Positions 33,808-44,902 of a stretch of 64,000 nucleotides of DNA are shown piece after piece (positions within the stretch are counted from its first letter, which is position 1; each line of letters opens with the position of its first letter). A model generated the notes under the pieces. The model saw only the letters and a list, made by a program, of their open reading frames with translations, did no database searches and had not been told where the DNA came from. The stretch comes from Ditylenchus dipsaci. Lineage: Eukaryota > Nematoda > Chromadorea > Rhabditida > Anguinidae. The DNA lies in assembly GCA_004194705.1 (NCBI GenBank), contig SADC01000394.1:1-64000 (forward strand), given 5' to 3'. A program made the position numbers and the translations under genes.

Positions 33808-35120
33808 TATTTAAAAATTGCAGGAGAAGTGTATAATATAATTTTTGCAAGCAAACAAGGTAATCCTACATTTTTTTCATAAAATGGTGGTAAAGATGGT
33901 TGGATACTTGTTTTGTAGTTTTACAGCCAAAATGCAAAAAGTTTCATACAAAATATCTTTATTTTAAAATTTTTTAACATCTTGGCCAAAAAAACTGTTT
34001 GGCAACATTTTAACTAGTCTATAAATGTGTTGGTATTCTCACCCAATAAATGTGCTGCGTATAAGTTGGGCAGTTTATAGACTCTATCTGTACTGCATCA
34101 ACGCCTTGACTCACCAAATGATAAGATCTGCGAGTTTTTAGTTTAAAAACGGTATCACCTTTTCATTTTCTTTGTCTTCAAGACTTTTACTTATTTCGAG
34201 GAATCTACGTCTCTCTTTTAATATTAAGTTTGGGTAATATTTAATTCTGCCCCCTAATCTGTGAAAAATGCCCCCTAATTTCGGGAAAAATGCCCCCTAA
34301 TTTGAATTGCCCCTAATTACTGAAAAATGCCCCTAATTTTCTGAAAATGCCCCCTAATTTTTTTCTCGTCATTTTTAGTCAAAATTTTGCGGGAATTCAA
34401 ATTTTCTAGTCAGAAAATAACTTGGATTGGTCAGAATCCCACCGCGGAATGGCCAGAAGCGCCTGAAAGTTGGTTTTTTGGGGTTTACTAAAGGGGGGGT
34501 ATACTTTTTGTGAAAATTCGATTAAGCACATCAGAATTCCAATCCGATAGGCTGAATCACTCAGAAATCCAGGTTTATGGTGGTTTTTAAATTTTTTAGT
34601 CTGAACCAACCAAACCAAGGGGTCGTCCACTTGGATCAAAAATTTTTTTACGTTTTTCATGGTCCAAAACCTGTTTTCTAGATCAACTCGGGCATGCTGA
34701 AGATGGTTTGACAGTGGTAAAATGGCGTTTTCTCGAGTATTTTTTGAGTTTTGGCAAATAAATGATTTCACCAAAATCAATTATTCCTCAAAACTCAAAA
34801 AGTACTCGAGAAAACGGCATTTTACTACTGTCAAACCATCTTCAGCATGCCCAAGTTGATCTAGAAAACAGGCTTTGGACCATGAAAAACGTAAAAAATT
34901 TTTGATCCAAGTGGACGACCACTTGGTTTGGTTGGTTCAGACTAAAAAATTTAAAAACCACCGTAAGCCTGGAATTCTGAGCGATTAAGCCCATCGGACC
35001 CGAAATCTGATCAGCTCAATCGATTTTTCGCAAAAAGTAAAACCCCCCCCTATTTAGTAAACCCCAAAAAACCAACTTTCAGGGACTTCTGGCCATTCCG
35101 CGGTGGGATTCTGACCAATT

Positions 35121-35978
35121 GGCTAGGGGACATTTTTCAAAAACGACTTTTTTCAAAAACCAATTTTTTTTCAAACGACATTTTTCAAAACGATATTTTT
35201 CCAAAACGACATTTTTCCAAACGATATTTTTCCAAAACGACATTTTTTCAAAACGACACTTTTCTAAACGACTTTTTTTCTAAAACGAAATATTTCCAAG
35301 GGTCTAAGATAGCCAAATTGATAGCTTTTGGTGGATTGATTAACGTTTCTGGTCTGGTCCAGACAAGCACTGCGGCTCAGAAGCGAAAGATCGAGGGAAT
35401 CAAAGAGGCTTTCGCAGCGTTCAATGCGGAGGAGATGGGCAACAGCATGGCCCGAATGGCAAAAGCAATGGACGGGATCAATTTAGAAGATGTGAACATT
35501 GATGGAGTCTGAAATCGTTTTGTCTGAAGTGGAGTATTATTTTTGTTGTCGGTTTCTTTTTTAATGAAGCATGATTGGTGGACGAAATTGGGGTTTATTT
35601 GTGTCCGTTAGATTTCTGTCTGGTTGTATGGGTATAGAATAACGAGGTTCTGTGAAAATTTAAAAATGCCGGTAAAAAAGTAAGGTTTTAGACAGAGGTA
35701 AACTTTAGCGGTTTTACTCTTTGCCAGAGAACATGCATGGAAAAAATGTATAGGATTTTTTGTATAACGCTAAATTTTAACAGGATTTGAAAACTGCTAT
35801 TTCGAGAACTGTCGTTTTGAAGAATTGTCGGATCAATGGAAAAGTGTCGTTTTGGAAAAATGTCGTCTGGAAAAAAGTCGTTTGGAAAAATGTCGTTTGT
35901 AAAAATATCGTTTGGAAAAATGTCGTTTTGAAAAAAACTACATTTGAAAAGTGTCGTTTTTGAAAATGTCCCCTAGCC
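35121..35978. mobile_element. GGCTAG-type element carrying a host-like exon, word GACATTTTTCCAAAAC
   Basis: Ends GGCTAGGGGACATTTTTCAA and inverted GGCTAGGGGACATTTTCAAA lie inside an 8-bp duplication with one mismatch (GACCAATT 35113-35120, GACCAATC 35979-35986). Six to eight GACATTTTTCCAAAAC words fill each arm (35128-35295, 35810-35965). The internal 500 bp is unlike the rest: higher GC, an open frame and normal codon use. Confidence 0.82.
35294..35512 (+). CDS. gene-like C-terminal exon, probably captured
   Basis: An open frame enters from a possible acceptor near 35300 and reads IAKLIAFGGLINVSGLVQ, TSTAAQKRKIEGIKEAFAAF, NAEEMGNSMARMAKAMDG, ending INLEDVNIDGV-stop at 35512. There is no in-frame ATG near the start, so this is the end of a longer protein. 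Alanine-, lysine- and glutamate-rich, probably helical; family not recognised. It lies wholly inside a transposon that lies inside another, so it is best read as a transduplicated fragment; its parent should be elsewhere in the genome. Confidence 0.55.
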   Translation, partial: FQGSKIAKLIAFGGLINVSGLVQTSTAAQKRKIEGIKEAFAAFNAEEMGNSMARMAKAMDGINLEDVNIDGV

Positions 35979-36455
35979 GACCAATCCAAGTTATTTTCTG
36001 ACTAGAAAATTTGAATTCCCGCGAAGTTTTGACTAAAAACGACGAGAAAAAAAATTAGGGGGCATTTTTCAGAAAATTAGGGGCATTTTTCAGTAATTAG
36101 GGGGCAATTCAAATTAGGGGGCATTTTTCCCGAAATTAGGGGCATTTTTCAGTAATTAGGGGGCAATTCGAATTAGGGGGCATTTTTCACAGATTAGGGG
36201 CAGAATTAAATACCACCCATTAAGTTTTGTGTAAAACATATCTCTCTTTGAAAATTTTTTCAGTATTTCGAATATTTATCTTGGTTGAAAAGTCACAGTT
36301 TTTTTACCATCTGAAATAAATATTAAAATATTCGTTAGCCAAGAGTCTACATTGGGTATTTAGGATGACAAAAAACTTTGAAAATATCAAGTTTACGCCT
36401 AACCCATACATGTAAACGGACCAAATTTTTCGTGATCAGCTTGATATTTTAAAAT

Positions 36456-36773
36456 TCATGAAAATTTTCAATTTGTTTCGATCCACCGCATTTCACTTTG
36501 AGATAAGTTGAACAGTTCTGGGGTTATAATTTTTTCAGCAGAATATTTAGACAGGTTACACAACGAAAGTTTTGTAATGCAGACTGAGACACTATCACCC
36601 TTTTTAATTTTCATTTACTTAAACATTTTTTTAGTATGACCACAACGTGACCCAAAAACGGAAATTTTGAAGCGCCCTTTCTAGGGTTAAGTATTGAATC
36701 ACAATTATTTCAGCACAGAAGGCATACACTAAGAGAAGTAGGCCCAGTGATTTCTGAGAAAAAGAGTTTTATC
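36456..36773. other. intergenic, no gene seen
   Basis: Tail of the dispersed repeat followed by AT-rich sequence. Confidence 0.4.
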
Positions 36774-36781
36774 ATGGCAAC

Positions 36782-37289
36782 CAGTGGCGTAACCAGGGGG
36801 GCGGCGTGCCCCCCCCCTCGTCAGATTTTTTTATTGGTGCCCGCCCCCCGTCAGAATGGAAACTTTGACTTTTTTCTTTATTTTTCACCAAAATTAACCA
36901 AAAAAAAATTTCCCTTGTCGACGCCATCTAGGTTTTATAGAATCATTATTTTTCAGATTTTTATCAAGATTTTACTCATTTTTCGAGTAAAAAAATGTGC
37001 TTATTCTTTTTCTTCCAAAATTAACTGAATAATAAATTTTCTTTTAGCATAAAAGGTATTATTTTAAATTTTTCCTTTCCCAATTCTCTGGGACCCTTAA
37101 AAAATTTGCGGCGGCGCCAGCAAGGCGCCGTTGCAAAATTAAGATTTTTTGCCTTATTGGTGCCCCGCTTCAGTTTTTTCTCAAAACGATGTAGGTAAAA
37201 TGACCTCGAAAATTTGAAAAACGGTGTATGTAAAATGGCCTAAAAAGTTATTGTGCCCCCTTTGTCACAAATTTCTGGCTACGCCTCTG
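36782..37289. mobile_element. hAT-type MITE (CAGNGGCGTAGCCAG ends)
   Basis: Left end CAGTGGCGTAACCAGGGGGG, right end CTGGCTACGCCTCTG, perfect 8-bp duplication ATGGCAAC (36774-36781, 37290-37297). This terminus is widespread among non-autonomous hAT-like elements of animals. The frame at 36747-37028 is part of the element, not a gene. Confidence 0.88.
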
Positions 37290-37297
37290 ATGGCAAC

Positions 37298-38250
37298 GTT
37301 TTGAAATACATACATATCAAGTACATAAAAAATTTCGTCACAAGTACACTTGGAGACTTAATGATATCATGTTTTTTTCAGATTTTTTGTAAGCCTTTTG
37401 CCTGCTAGTTTGCAGATTTTTGTTTGCGTAGTAAATGGTCATTAGATGTACAGCATCTAGCAATCTGAGCTGTTTATCTCGGCATAAATCTCTCTCATTG
37501 AGGCCAATAAAGAAATTAGAGTCAACATAAGGCAGGACATGTGTCCTCCTTTTAGATCTTGACATTTTCACATTTGCATACAACAAAGGGAACAGATTTA
37601 GCGACATACAACACTCTCCAAATGACCATCACCACTAATTTATGTGAGGGGTGTTGAAGGTTGATTTGTGGTTAGGGTTCATGTGACAGGACTAATCCAC
37701 TGACTCAAATGTTGTTCGGATTTTTGTAAAACAAGTCCTTTTCAATGTCCGAAAAATCGGCCTTACTAAAAAATCATCTACATTGAGTAATCATTTCTGT
37801 TGTTGATGTAATTTTTTTTTTCTTCATTTTTCAATCAATCCGTATTTTCTTCGACTTTGCAATGAAATTTATACGATAAAACAAAGAATTATCTATTTTT
37901 CTTCAAGTCTTTTTTAAAATATTTTACCAGAGGTCTGACCACAAAGTTCTTGCATAATTTAAAAAAGCATTCCCTCGTGTTCGTTTGACGGGTGAGTTAA
38001 AGTTTTTCGATCGAAAATTGACGGAGTTAAAATTTATTTGACGGGATTTTTTAAACTTTTTACGTGTTAAATTGGCTGAGTCCACAGTCATCGACCCTAG
38101 GAGTCAAAAATTGACCCCTAGGCGTCAACGTTTTTTCAAGTGGGTGTATGATATGTGTTTATCGTTAAAATTTTTGTTTGTTGTCAGCATGGTATAAGAA
38201 AAAATACTAAAAAAACACAGTTAGATCTTTATAATGTCAACAAAATATTG
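37298..38250. other. no gene recognised
   Basis: Includes an 89-codon minus-strand frame (37607-37338) without domains. CGACCCTAGGAGTCAAAAATTGACCCCTAGGCGTCAA (about 38091-38127) is a short local inverted repeat. Confidence 0.35.
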
Positions 38251-38254
38251 AAAA

Positions 38255-38400
38255 AATCTGGTGCTGCGGCGGGTTCCAAAAGCTGGGCGCCGGCGCCGCT
38301 ACATATTTGGCGCCGGCGCTGGCGCCCGAAAGTGGTCAAATTTTGCCTGGCGCCGGCGCCCGTGCAGGTATGCTAATAAGGCTTAAAGGCATATTCTAAT
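38255..38400. repeat. GC-rich word island, GGCGCCGGCGCC type
   Basis: Four near-copies of TGGCGCCGGCGCC within 100 bp of otherwise AT-rich DNA. A related GCCGGCGCCG motif recurs at 49780-49910. Directly followed by a fragment of the AATAAGGCC pogo-like family (38375-38450). Base composition argues for a foreign or TE-end origin rather than a CpG island. Confidence 0.5.
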
Positions 38401-38580
38401 AAAAGCCTCACCTCCAAAGAGAAGTTGAAAAAAAGGACTTATGGCGCCCCCCTTGCCCTAGGGTCATAAACATCAAAATGAAGAAATATGAAGAAAATAT
38501 TGACATTTTTTTAATTTAAGAAAATGTTGACCCTAAATGTTGAAACGACTATGGACAGGGCCATTAAGGCCAAAAATAAA

Positions 38581-39048
38581 GGGTGAGCCTTTTTCTGGGG
38601 CAAATATACTTTTTTCGGAGCAAATTTACATTTTTCGGGGCAAATCCTCTTTGGAGCAAATTTAATTTTTTCTGGGACGAATATACTTTTTTTGGGGCAA
38701 ATATACTTCTTTTTGGGGCAGAAGTACTTTTTTGGGGCAGATGGGCTTAAGGCAGATATACTTTTTTTGGACAAATTTACTTTTTTTTTTGGAGCAAAAA
38801 ATTTTTTCTGAAAAACTTTTCTGGAAAAAATCTGTCCCGAAAAAGAGAAAAATTTGCCCCATAAAAAATAAATTTGACCTATAAAAAATGAATTTGCTCC
38901 AAAAAAAGTAAATTGGCCCTAAAAAAGCATATTTGCCCACAAAGAAAGTATATCTGCCCAAGCCCATCTGACCCAAAAAGTACTTCCGCCTTAAAAAGAA
39001 GTATATTTGCCCGAAAAAAGTATATTCGCCCCAGAAAAAGGATTACCC
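38581..39048. mobile_element. Mutator-like foldback element, word GGGGCAAATATACTTTTTT
   Basis: Ends GGGTGAGCCTTTTTCTGGGG and inverted GGGTAATCCTTTTTCTGGGG, with a 9-bp duplication carrying one mismatch (AAAAATAAA 38572-38580, AAAAATTAA 39049-39057). GGGGCAAATATACTTTTTT-type words are tandem in the left arm (38599-38790) and inverted in the right (38840-39040). The arms are nearly the whole element. Confidence 0.82.
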
Positions 39049-39345
39049 AAAAATTAATAGTCTTGCTCAAAGTTTCATCTTATCATATTTTGGTGTCGTG
39101 GATTACTTCATAAGCCACCCACTGATTACTGAGGCAAATTGTTATAGCTTCGAGATGAAAAAACTGCATGGGTTTTCAAATTAATAATGAAATTAATTAG
39201 AGTCCGGTGCTCTTCTTGCAGTTTTTACGGGGATCTAAGCTGAGCGCGATCAATTTTCTTCCAAATGCGTATTTGTTAAATACTAGTCTTATAAACTATC
39301 TGGAAATCTTCTATCATGACAAAGCATCTAAACTAAAGATGTATA

Positions 39346-39502
39346 CCGTATTTTCTCTATTAATGAACCCCTCTCTAATAATGAACCCCCCTCGATTTTT
39401 TGACTAGGATTTCAGAGTTAGGGCCATTTTTGATTTACAATTTCAACATTTTTGGAGGGTTGAAAAATAATGAACCCGGGTTCATTAATAGAGAAAATAC
39501 GG
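39346..39502. mobile_element. pogo-like MITE, word AATGAACCC
   Basis: CCGTATTTTCTCTATTAATG to CATTAATAGAGAAAATACGG with TA on both sides. TAATGAACCCC occurs twice at the left, and AATGAACCCGGGTTCATT is a perfect palindrome at the right. Shortened body (157 bp). Confidence 0.9.
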
Positions 39503-40860
39503 TAAGTGTCAAGAGTGCCATCCCTCTATTCAAGCACCACTCCATTACCTCTGCTTGAAAAAGGGCAGAAATGATGTTAGCGATAGTAGCCCTAATAAAT
39601 CTCTCACTTAGTTGGATTAACGCTCGAGTCTTTTACTGCATCCCATGCAGCTAGCTAAGGCATATTTGTTTGCATAGCTCCCTAATGGTTCATTCATGTA
39701 GGTTGGAGTGAATTGGATATTGCACAACTTCCTAGCCCGAAACAGACCGAAATTCAACTTTGATTTGCCGAAAGGTGGGTACGTCCCTATTTGCTGGATT
39801 ACCCTTGAATTGCTCCTAATGGACAGTAGTGAGGTAGAAAGAACCAAATAGACGTGGGAAATTTAGTGTTGTGTGCATATTGGCCTTGTTGTTGCCCTCT
39901 CAGGACTCTTATTATTGCTACTTGTGTCCTTGTATTGATGACCGGAGTTTCTTTTGCTTGCCCTCTTCTCATATTTATCCATCTTTTGCCTCATTCACTT
40001 ACTTGCTTAAGAGCAGGAAGTTGAATTGCAGAGTTGAGTATTTTGGGGTATTTTGCTATTACAAGTTGTTGACTTATTGAAAACTTGGCAGGTAGAAAGT
40101 AAAGTGCTGACTAAAATGTGGTCGCAAAACCTTCAGCACATTGAACAAAGCTTATGGCGCCTATGACAGTATAGTCAAGCTTTTTTTTGGTAGAAAAGGA
40201 ATTTTTGGCGCAAAAACTAGCTGGTACAAAAGGACTTATACTTAGCCGAGATCGATTTTTTTAGTGCGATTTGCACCATAAAAAGCTTTGTTCCACCAAT
40301 TTTAGCATAGCACAGCTGGCACATAACTGAGAGTACATTTATATCGAAAGCTGACTTTAATACGAAAACAAATGTAAAATTACGGTGTTTCTTCGGTGCG
40401 AGAGGTGTGCCATATTATTTATTCGAAAAGTTTAAAATGTTCGGATGGGTGTGTGCTAGTCCGTATGATTGGCGAAAAGTTGGTTCTAACATTTGAAATT
40501 CGGCAGTGTAAATAAGCGATTTGAGAGCACATACAACCTAAAGTCATCTAGCCGTGCGAAATTCGTAGGAAGCGGCCGGCACATAACTGAGAGTGCTCCT
40601 CTAAGTGTGATATCGAAAGGTCACTCTAACACGAAAAAATATATATGACACACGCACACCACTCTTCATACGCCGATTTGTGTGCTGTAACTTACGCAGT
40701 CTGTGTGAAACATTTCGATGGGCTGTGGGCCATTCGCACAGTTCAATCCTTGGGAAATTGCCTGATTTTTAGGTGAATAATAATTCTCAAGTTATCGCTC
40801 AATTTTTAGCGCATTTCACCTGTTACAATTAAGTTTTTGTTACAATTTTGTTACAATCAA
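39503..40860. other. no gene recognised
   Basis: Less repeat-dense than its surroundings. AGCTGGCACATAACTGAGAG and CCGGCACATAACTGAGAG (40315, 40578) form a short direct repeat. Open frames have no domain signature. Confidence 0.35.
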
Positions 40861-40875
40861 TTATAATTAATTTAA

Positions 40876-41494
40876 GGATAATATTTTTTTCTCACCGCAA
40901 ATACACTGCGAATGCACCGCAAATTATTTTTTTCTCACCGCAATTTGATCTTCCCGCAAAATACTTTTTCTCACCGCAAAAATACTTTTTTCCCCGCAAA
41001 CCTAATTTCTGTCTAAGACCAACCAAATTTTGCATAATTTTGCAAGAATTTGAATTTTCAGTCAGGAAACAACTTGGATCCCTCAGAATCCCACCCCAGA
41101 ATGGCCAGAAGCCCCTGAAAGTTGGTTTTTTCGGGGTTTACTAAAGGGGGGGGGCGAACTTTTTGCGAAAATTCGATTGAGGGGATCAGATTTCGGGTCC
41201 GATGGGCTTAATCGCTCAAAATTATAGGTTTATGGTGGTTTCGAGTGGTTCAGGGTGGAGTTGTGGGCGATTGAGCCCATCGGACCCGAAATCTGATCCG
41301 CTCAATCGAATTTTCGCAAAAAGTTTACCCCCCTTTAGTAAACCCGAAAAAACCAACTTTCAGGGGCTTCTGGCCATTCTGGGTGGGATTCTGAGGGATC
41401 CAAGTTGTTTCCTGACTGAAAAATTCAAATTGCGTGAGAAAAAATAATTTGCGGTGATTTTCAAGTGTTTTGCGGTGAGAAAAAAATACCATCC
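40876..41494. mobile_element. Mutator-like foldback element, word TTTTTCTCACCGCAAA
   Basis: Ends GGATAATATTTTTTTCTCAC and inverted GGATGGTATTTTTTTCTCAC, perfect 9-bp duplication TTAATTTAA (40867-40875, 41495-41503). CTCACCGCAAA words: five in the left arm, two in the right. The core (TTGGATCCCTCAGAATCCCA, AAGTTGGTTTTTTCGGGG, GGACCCGAAATCTGATCCGC) matches 34232, 48467 and 62765. Confidence 0.87.
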
Positions 41495-41623
41495 TTAATT
41501 TAAGTATTTTGAGTTGAGTATTTTGGAGCATTTTGTTGTTTAAGTTTTCGACTTACTGACAATCTAGTAGGCTGAAAGTGAGCTGATTTATCTTTGTCTG
41601 TGAAATATTCACTTAATGTGACC

Positions 41624-41779
41624 ACAGTAAAACCTCGATATAGTGACACCCCTGAGGGCTGGCCTTGAGGCGTCACTATATTGGAGTGTTAATTTAGTCA
41701 TTTTCTTTTAGCCAAAGCCAAACTAACCAACACCAAGGCGTCACTATATTGGAGTGTCACTACATCGAGTTTTCACTGT
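41624..41779. mobile_element. CTCGATATAGTGACAC MITE
   Basis: ACAGTAAAACCTCGATATAG to CATCGAGTTTTCACTGT. GTGACACC and GGCGTCACTATATTGGAGTG repeat inside. Core homologous to 15352-15520. Confidence 0.7.
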
Positions 41780-42468
41780 AGACGAACAGACGTAAGAAGA
41801 GAAAACTACCAAAACGTCATGCTGAATGGCCGTTCGACGCCTTGATTGTCAAAAGTTAGTTAGGACTTATAAAATAGACTCAGTTGTTTGTCTGCTCAAT
41901 CTAAGCAAAACTAGCTGTTGAAAAGGCACAAATTTAATTTTTTCTTAGCGTTTTAAGTATAACGTGAGTTCTAGAGGGAGGGAGGCTACGAAATTCATGA
42001 ACAACTCAATACAATTGTCTACAGAACTATGAAGCAGGCAGTTTTGTTGTCATTATTCATCTAGACATAGTCTAATGAGCTTTCAACCTGCTATTGAAAC
42101 TGTTATTCATTCTTTCTTACTCATCTAACTGCTTCTGGTGCTAAAAAACTTCTATCATTTTAATCCAATTTGCTTGGGATCTAAAGGGGAGGATTAGCTT
42201 CAAAGAGGATGAGAACTGAAATGACAACAACGAAAAACGATGGATATAAGCAGGTTCCTCACTTTCCTTCCAGCTTTGTACCAATAACAGCTCATCAGCT
42301 ACCAATCCCTTCAGCTTTTCCTCCTACTCCGCTGTAATTTTCTGTTTGTTTTGAGAATAATTCCTCAGACAATTGATTTCGACCCAAAAATATAGACCCA
42401 GGATCCGAAAAAATATGCAACAGATGCAAGTGCTTGAAAAATGCCAGAAGAAATAAAAGAGTTGGCTT
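41780..42468. other. no gene recognised
   Basis: Apparently single-copy sequence within this window; no exon structure could be supported. Confidence 0.35.
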
Positions 42469-42470
42469 TA

Positions 42471-42713
42471 CCGTATATTCTCTATTAGAAGGCCCGGGCC
42501 TTCTATTTTTCAACCCTAAAAAGTCGGAAAAAATTTGGGTCGATTTTGAGATTTTTGCATGCTCAACCAAAATTTTAAAAGTGGAATCAGGTAAGCTCGT
42601 GCTAACTAAGACAACGCGAAAAACAGATTTGCGAAATTCTTTTTCTAGGCTGATATATAGGTGCTCAAGGGGGCCTTCTATTAGAGAGGGGCCTTCTAAT
42701 CGAGAATATACGG
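42471..42713. mobile_element. pogo-like MITE, word AGAAGGCCC
   Basis: CCGTATATTCTCTATTAGAA to TTCTAATCGAGAATATACGG with TA target. AGAAGGCCCGGGCCTTCT is a perfect palindrome at the left; GGCCTTCTATTAGAG and GGCCTTCTAAT occur at the right. Nearly identical to 62153-62395 throughout, including the word. Confidence 0.92.
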
Positions 42714-42744
42714 TATGTGTGTTCCCACACCTACCAAAAAAAAA

Positions 42745-43117
42745 TAGTTGCCTTGGTCACCCTGTTGATTTTTTTTGCAAAATTTTTAAATTTGCATTAG
42801 CTAACACTGTTGTTCCCATGCAAGTTTTTTTACTTTTTATTGCAATTGCCCTTTACCCTGACCCTTTTAACATAGTCCAGCAACCAATATGTTCTTTTTG
42901 CCTAACACAACATTAATCTTGTCCAATGTCCAACAAAATGCTATATCTCCTGCTCTTATTATTTGTGTGACAAACACGGTCAAAACTTTGCTAAAAATAA
43001 AAGTTTTTGAGAACTTTTGTTGTTTATAAAAACTTCTAAGAAACAACAGGGTGTACCAGGGCGAATTTTGAATAATTGCAAAAAAAAATCAACAGGAGGA
43101 CCAAGGCAAATTTTTTT
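42745..43117. mobile_element. foldback element, ACCTTGGTC-type ends
   Basis: The left arm TTGCCTTGGTCACCCTGTTG / ATTTTTTTTGCAAAATTTTT and the right arm TTGCAAAAAAAAATCAACAG / GAGGACCAAGGCAA are inverted. GACCAAGG motifs are shared with 14157, 52809 and 59525 elements. Confidence 0.6.
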
Positions 43118-43342
43118 TTTCGGGTAGAGCCGAAGAGTTATTCCAAGCCTTCTTTACGGCGTGAAATAATCCTAGTTCGCGCCCTGCACCTATGCGCAAC
43201 GCCGAAAAATAACAGGTAGCACCATAATGTGATGTATTTTTGACATTTTTAAAATTCTTTACTGTAGTGAGCAAGTGCTGATAATGTGTCAACAGCGTCA
43301 CAACCTCTAATATATCTTTCTAGCCATAAAACTGAGGCGCTA

Positions 43343-43572
43343 CTGTAGAATAGCCCCCCCCCCATAAATCCGACGTTTTAAAAATGCTGTAGCTACCCTT
43401 GCAAACAACAAGTTTAGGATTAGCCCTTAGGCTTGGGGTAGGCCAGCGCACGGAAGTTGTGACTAATGAAGAGTTTGCGCACATTTTCCGGGTTCTGGGA
43501 CATAAATTTGGGTAATTTTTACTTAAGTTTTAAAAGGTCGGATTTTGGGGGGGGGGTATTCTATAGTAGGGT
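43343..43572. mobile_element. C-run / G-run MITE (CTACTGTAGAATA ends), copy 1
   Basis: CTACTGTAGAATAGCCCCCC at the left and GGGGGGGTATTCTATAGTAG at the right are inverted. The interior (ACAACAAGTTTAGGATTAGC, GGAAGTTGTGACTA) matches 50705-50955 with about 80% similarity by eye. Confidence 0.65.
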
Positions 43573-44900
43573 CAAAACTCATAATCAGTTCCTTGCAACA
43601 TCATAGAGCTGTAACTGTGTTTTCTACCTCCTTGTTTACTGCTTCTACCTACATTTGTATCTTTTTAATTCTGTTAATTATTTCCCTTTCTCCTTGAGCT
43701 CAAAGTGTGCTACCACCACTACCTTCAGCATAATTACTTCTACTGGATTTGAATGTGGTTCAAGATAAGAAAGTGGAGTGGGACAAGAAAGGCGCTCAAC
43801 ACTTCTATTGTGCCACTAGAGGATAATTGCGCAGGAGGAGCTTCCCCTGTTTTCATTCCGGTTCATTATTTTTGTATATAGCTCCCAATTTAGAGGTGCT
43901 GGGACGACAAAACGGTGGATTTGATCCTAGCATTAAAGGAATATACACCTGTTGTATGTGTGTGTCCTTTGCTATTCCTTTACGGGAAAGAGGGCTTTGT
44001 TTAATTGCCGTGTGTGTGACTGGGAGTGCACATTTTTTCTTTTGCTTCTTCTTTTTTTGACCGACAGATAGCCCTTTAATTTTAGCTTACTATGAATATT
44101 ATATCTTTAGGTAGTGAAAGACAAGGTTTTTGTCATTGTTCGATTTCAATTGGATCATTCAAATTGTTATGACCAAATAAAACTAGAGGGGGAAATCAGA
44201 ATTTCGGGACTTCACTTTACACGGCATTATACCTTGTCAGTTGAAAATTTCAGATTCTACATTTATCTAGTAGCTCTTCCAGGCTGTGTTCGCTCGTTCC
44301 TTTTTTCATACAAAAATTGCGACCTATAACCTGAAGTTCCGAAATGGACAAATAGGGATGCCGAAAACCTTAATTTGGGGAGTCAGTGTAGCAGGTCAAA
44401 CTTCAAGAAAAATAAAATAATTTATTTTGGATGCCATAGTAATATTTCACTATTTTAAAATTGATTTATGTCTGAACTTAGAAATGGCAAGATGAGGCTA
44501 TCCTTGACACCGTAATATTTAAAGCACTAGGTGGACTGGCGCCTTACAGGCGCCTAATAACAAAACATTTTTGTATTTACCGCCGAAAATGGATTTGACA
44601 AAATATACTCTATTAAAACATTGGGCATATAACAGCAATATTAACACACAAAAATTATTTTAGGAAGCGGATCATTAGGAAAAACGCTGGGCGCAAAACT
44701 TTGTAACAACTTTATTATGTAAAGATAACGGCAACAACGCCCCCGCACAACAAAAATAACGATAGCGCCCCTGCACAGCGAAGATAACAATAAGGACAAC
44801 ACGCCCCCGCTACGTGCTTGACTCATCCGTGGTTGCGCACTTTTAAAAAACACTTTCAAAAGGTATTTGCCCATAAGTATCAAAAAACCCCTAAAATACC
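43573..44900. other. no gene recognised
   Basis: Several frames of 70-80 codons without domains. A small ACGCCCCCGC repeat lies at 44740-44815. No exon model could be supported. Confidence 0.35.
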
Positions 44901-44902
44901 CT

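Larger units (their letters stand above)
34232..36218. mobile_element. Mutator-like foldback element, word AAAAATGCCCCCTAATTT
   Basis: Ends GGGTAATATTTAATTCTGCC and inverted GGGTGGTATTTAATTCTGCC are flanked by a perfect 9-bp duplication ATTAAGTTT (34223-34231, 36219-36227). The homologous repeat at 9745 shows the empty site. Five or six tandem AAAAATGCCCCCTAATTT words occur in each terminal arm (34253-34365, 36055-36195). The core (TTGGATTGGTCAGAATCCCA ... TGGTCAGAATCC inverted) is a long palindrome shared with 40876, 48467 and 62765. A second element (35121-35978) is inserted near the end of that palindrome. No transposase is seen. The 9-bp duplication and G-start TIR fit Mutator-like elements. 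Confidence 0.85.
32845..36455. repeat. long dispersed repeat, interrupted copy of the 9060 and 18780 families
   Basis: Starts with four tandem GGTGCTATATTGGGGA-type words (32850-32910). It follows 18780-19700 as far as the pogo MITE at 33558, then the 9060 family to 34231, where the 34232-36218 element is inserted. It resumes at 36219 and ends near CCACCGCATTTCAC (36485). Divergence from the 9060 copy is modest. Confidence 0.72.

Noticed and set aside
36747..37028. 93-codon frame
   Set aside because: Crosses the left end of a hAT-type MITE with a perfect 8-bp duplication, so it is not a gene.
38255..38360. CpG-island promoter
   Set aside because: The GC richness comes from one repeated word and no gene follows; a terminal word array is the simpler reading.
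38511..39113. Open frames with tandem peptide repeats
   Set aside because: Translation of the GGGGCAAATATACTTTTTT array of the 38581-39048 element in both directions.
42434..42916. 160-codon frame
   Set aside because: Spans a pogo-like MITE and part of a foldback element; its translated repeat also appears in the 62153 copy.
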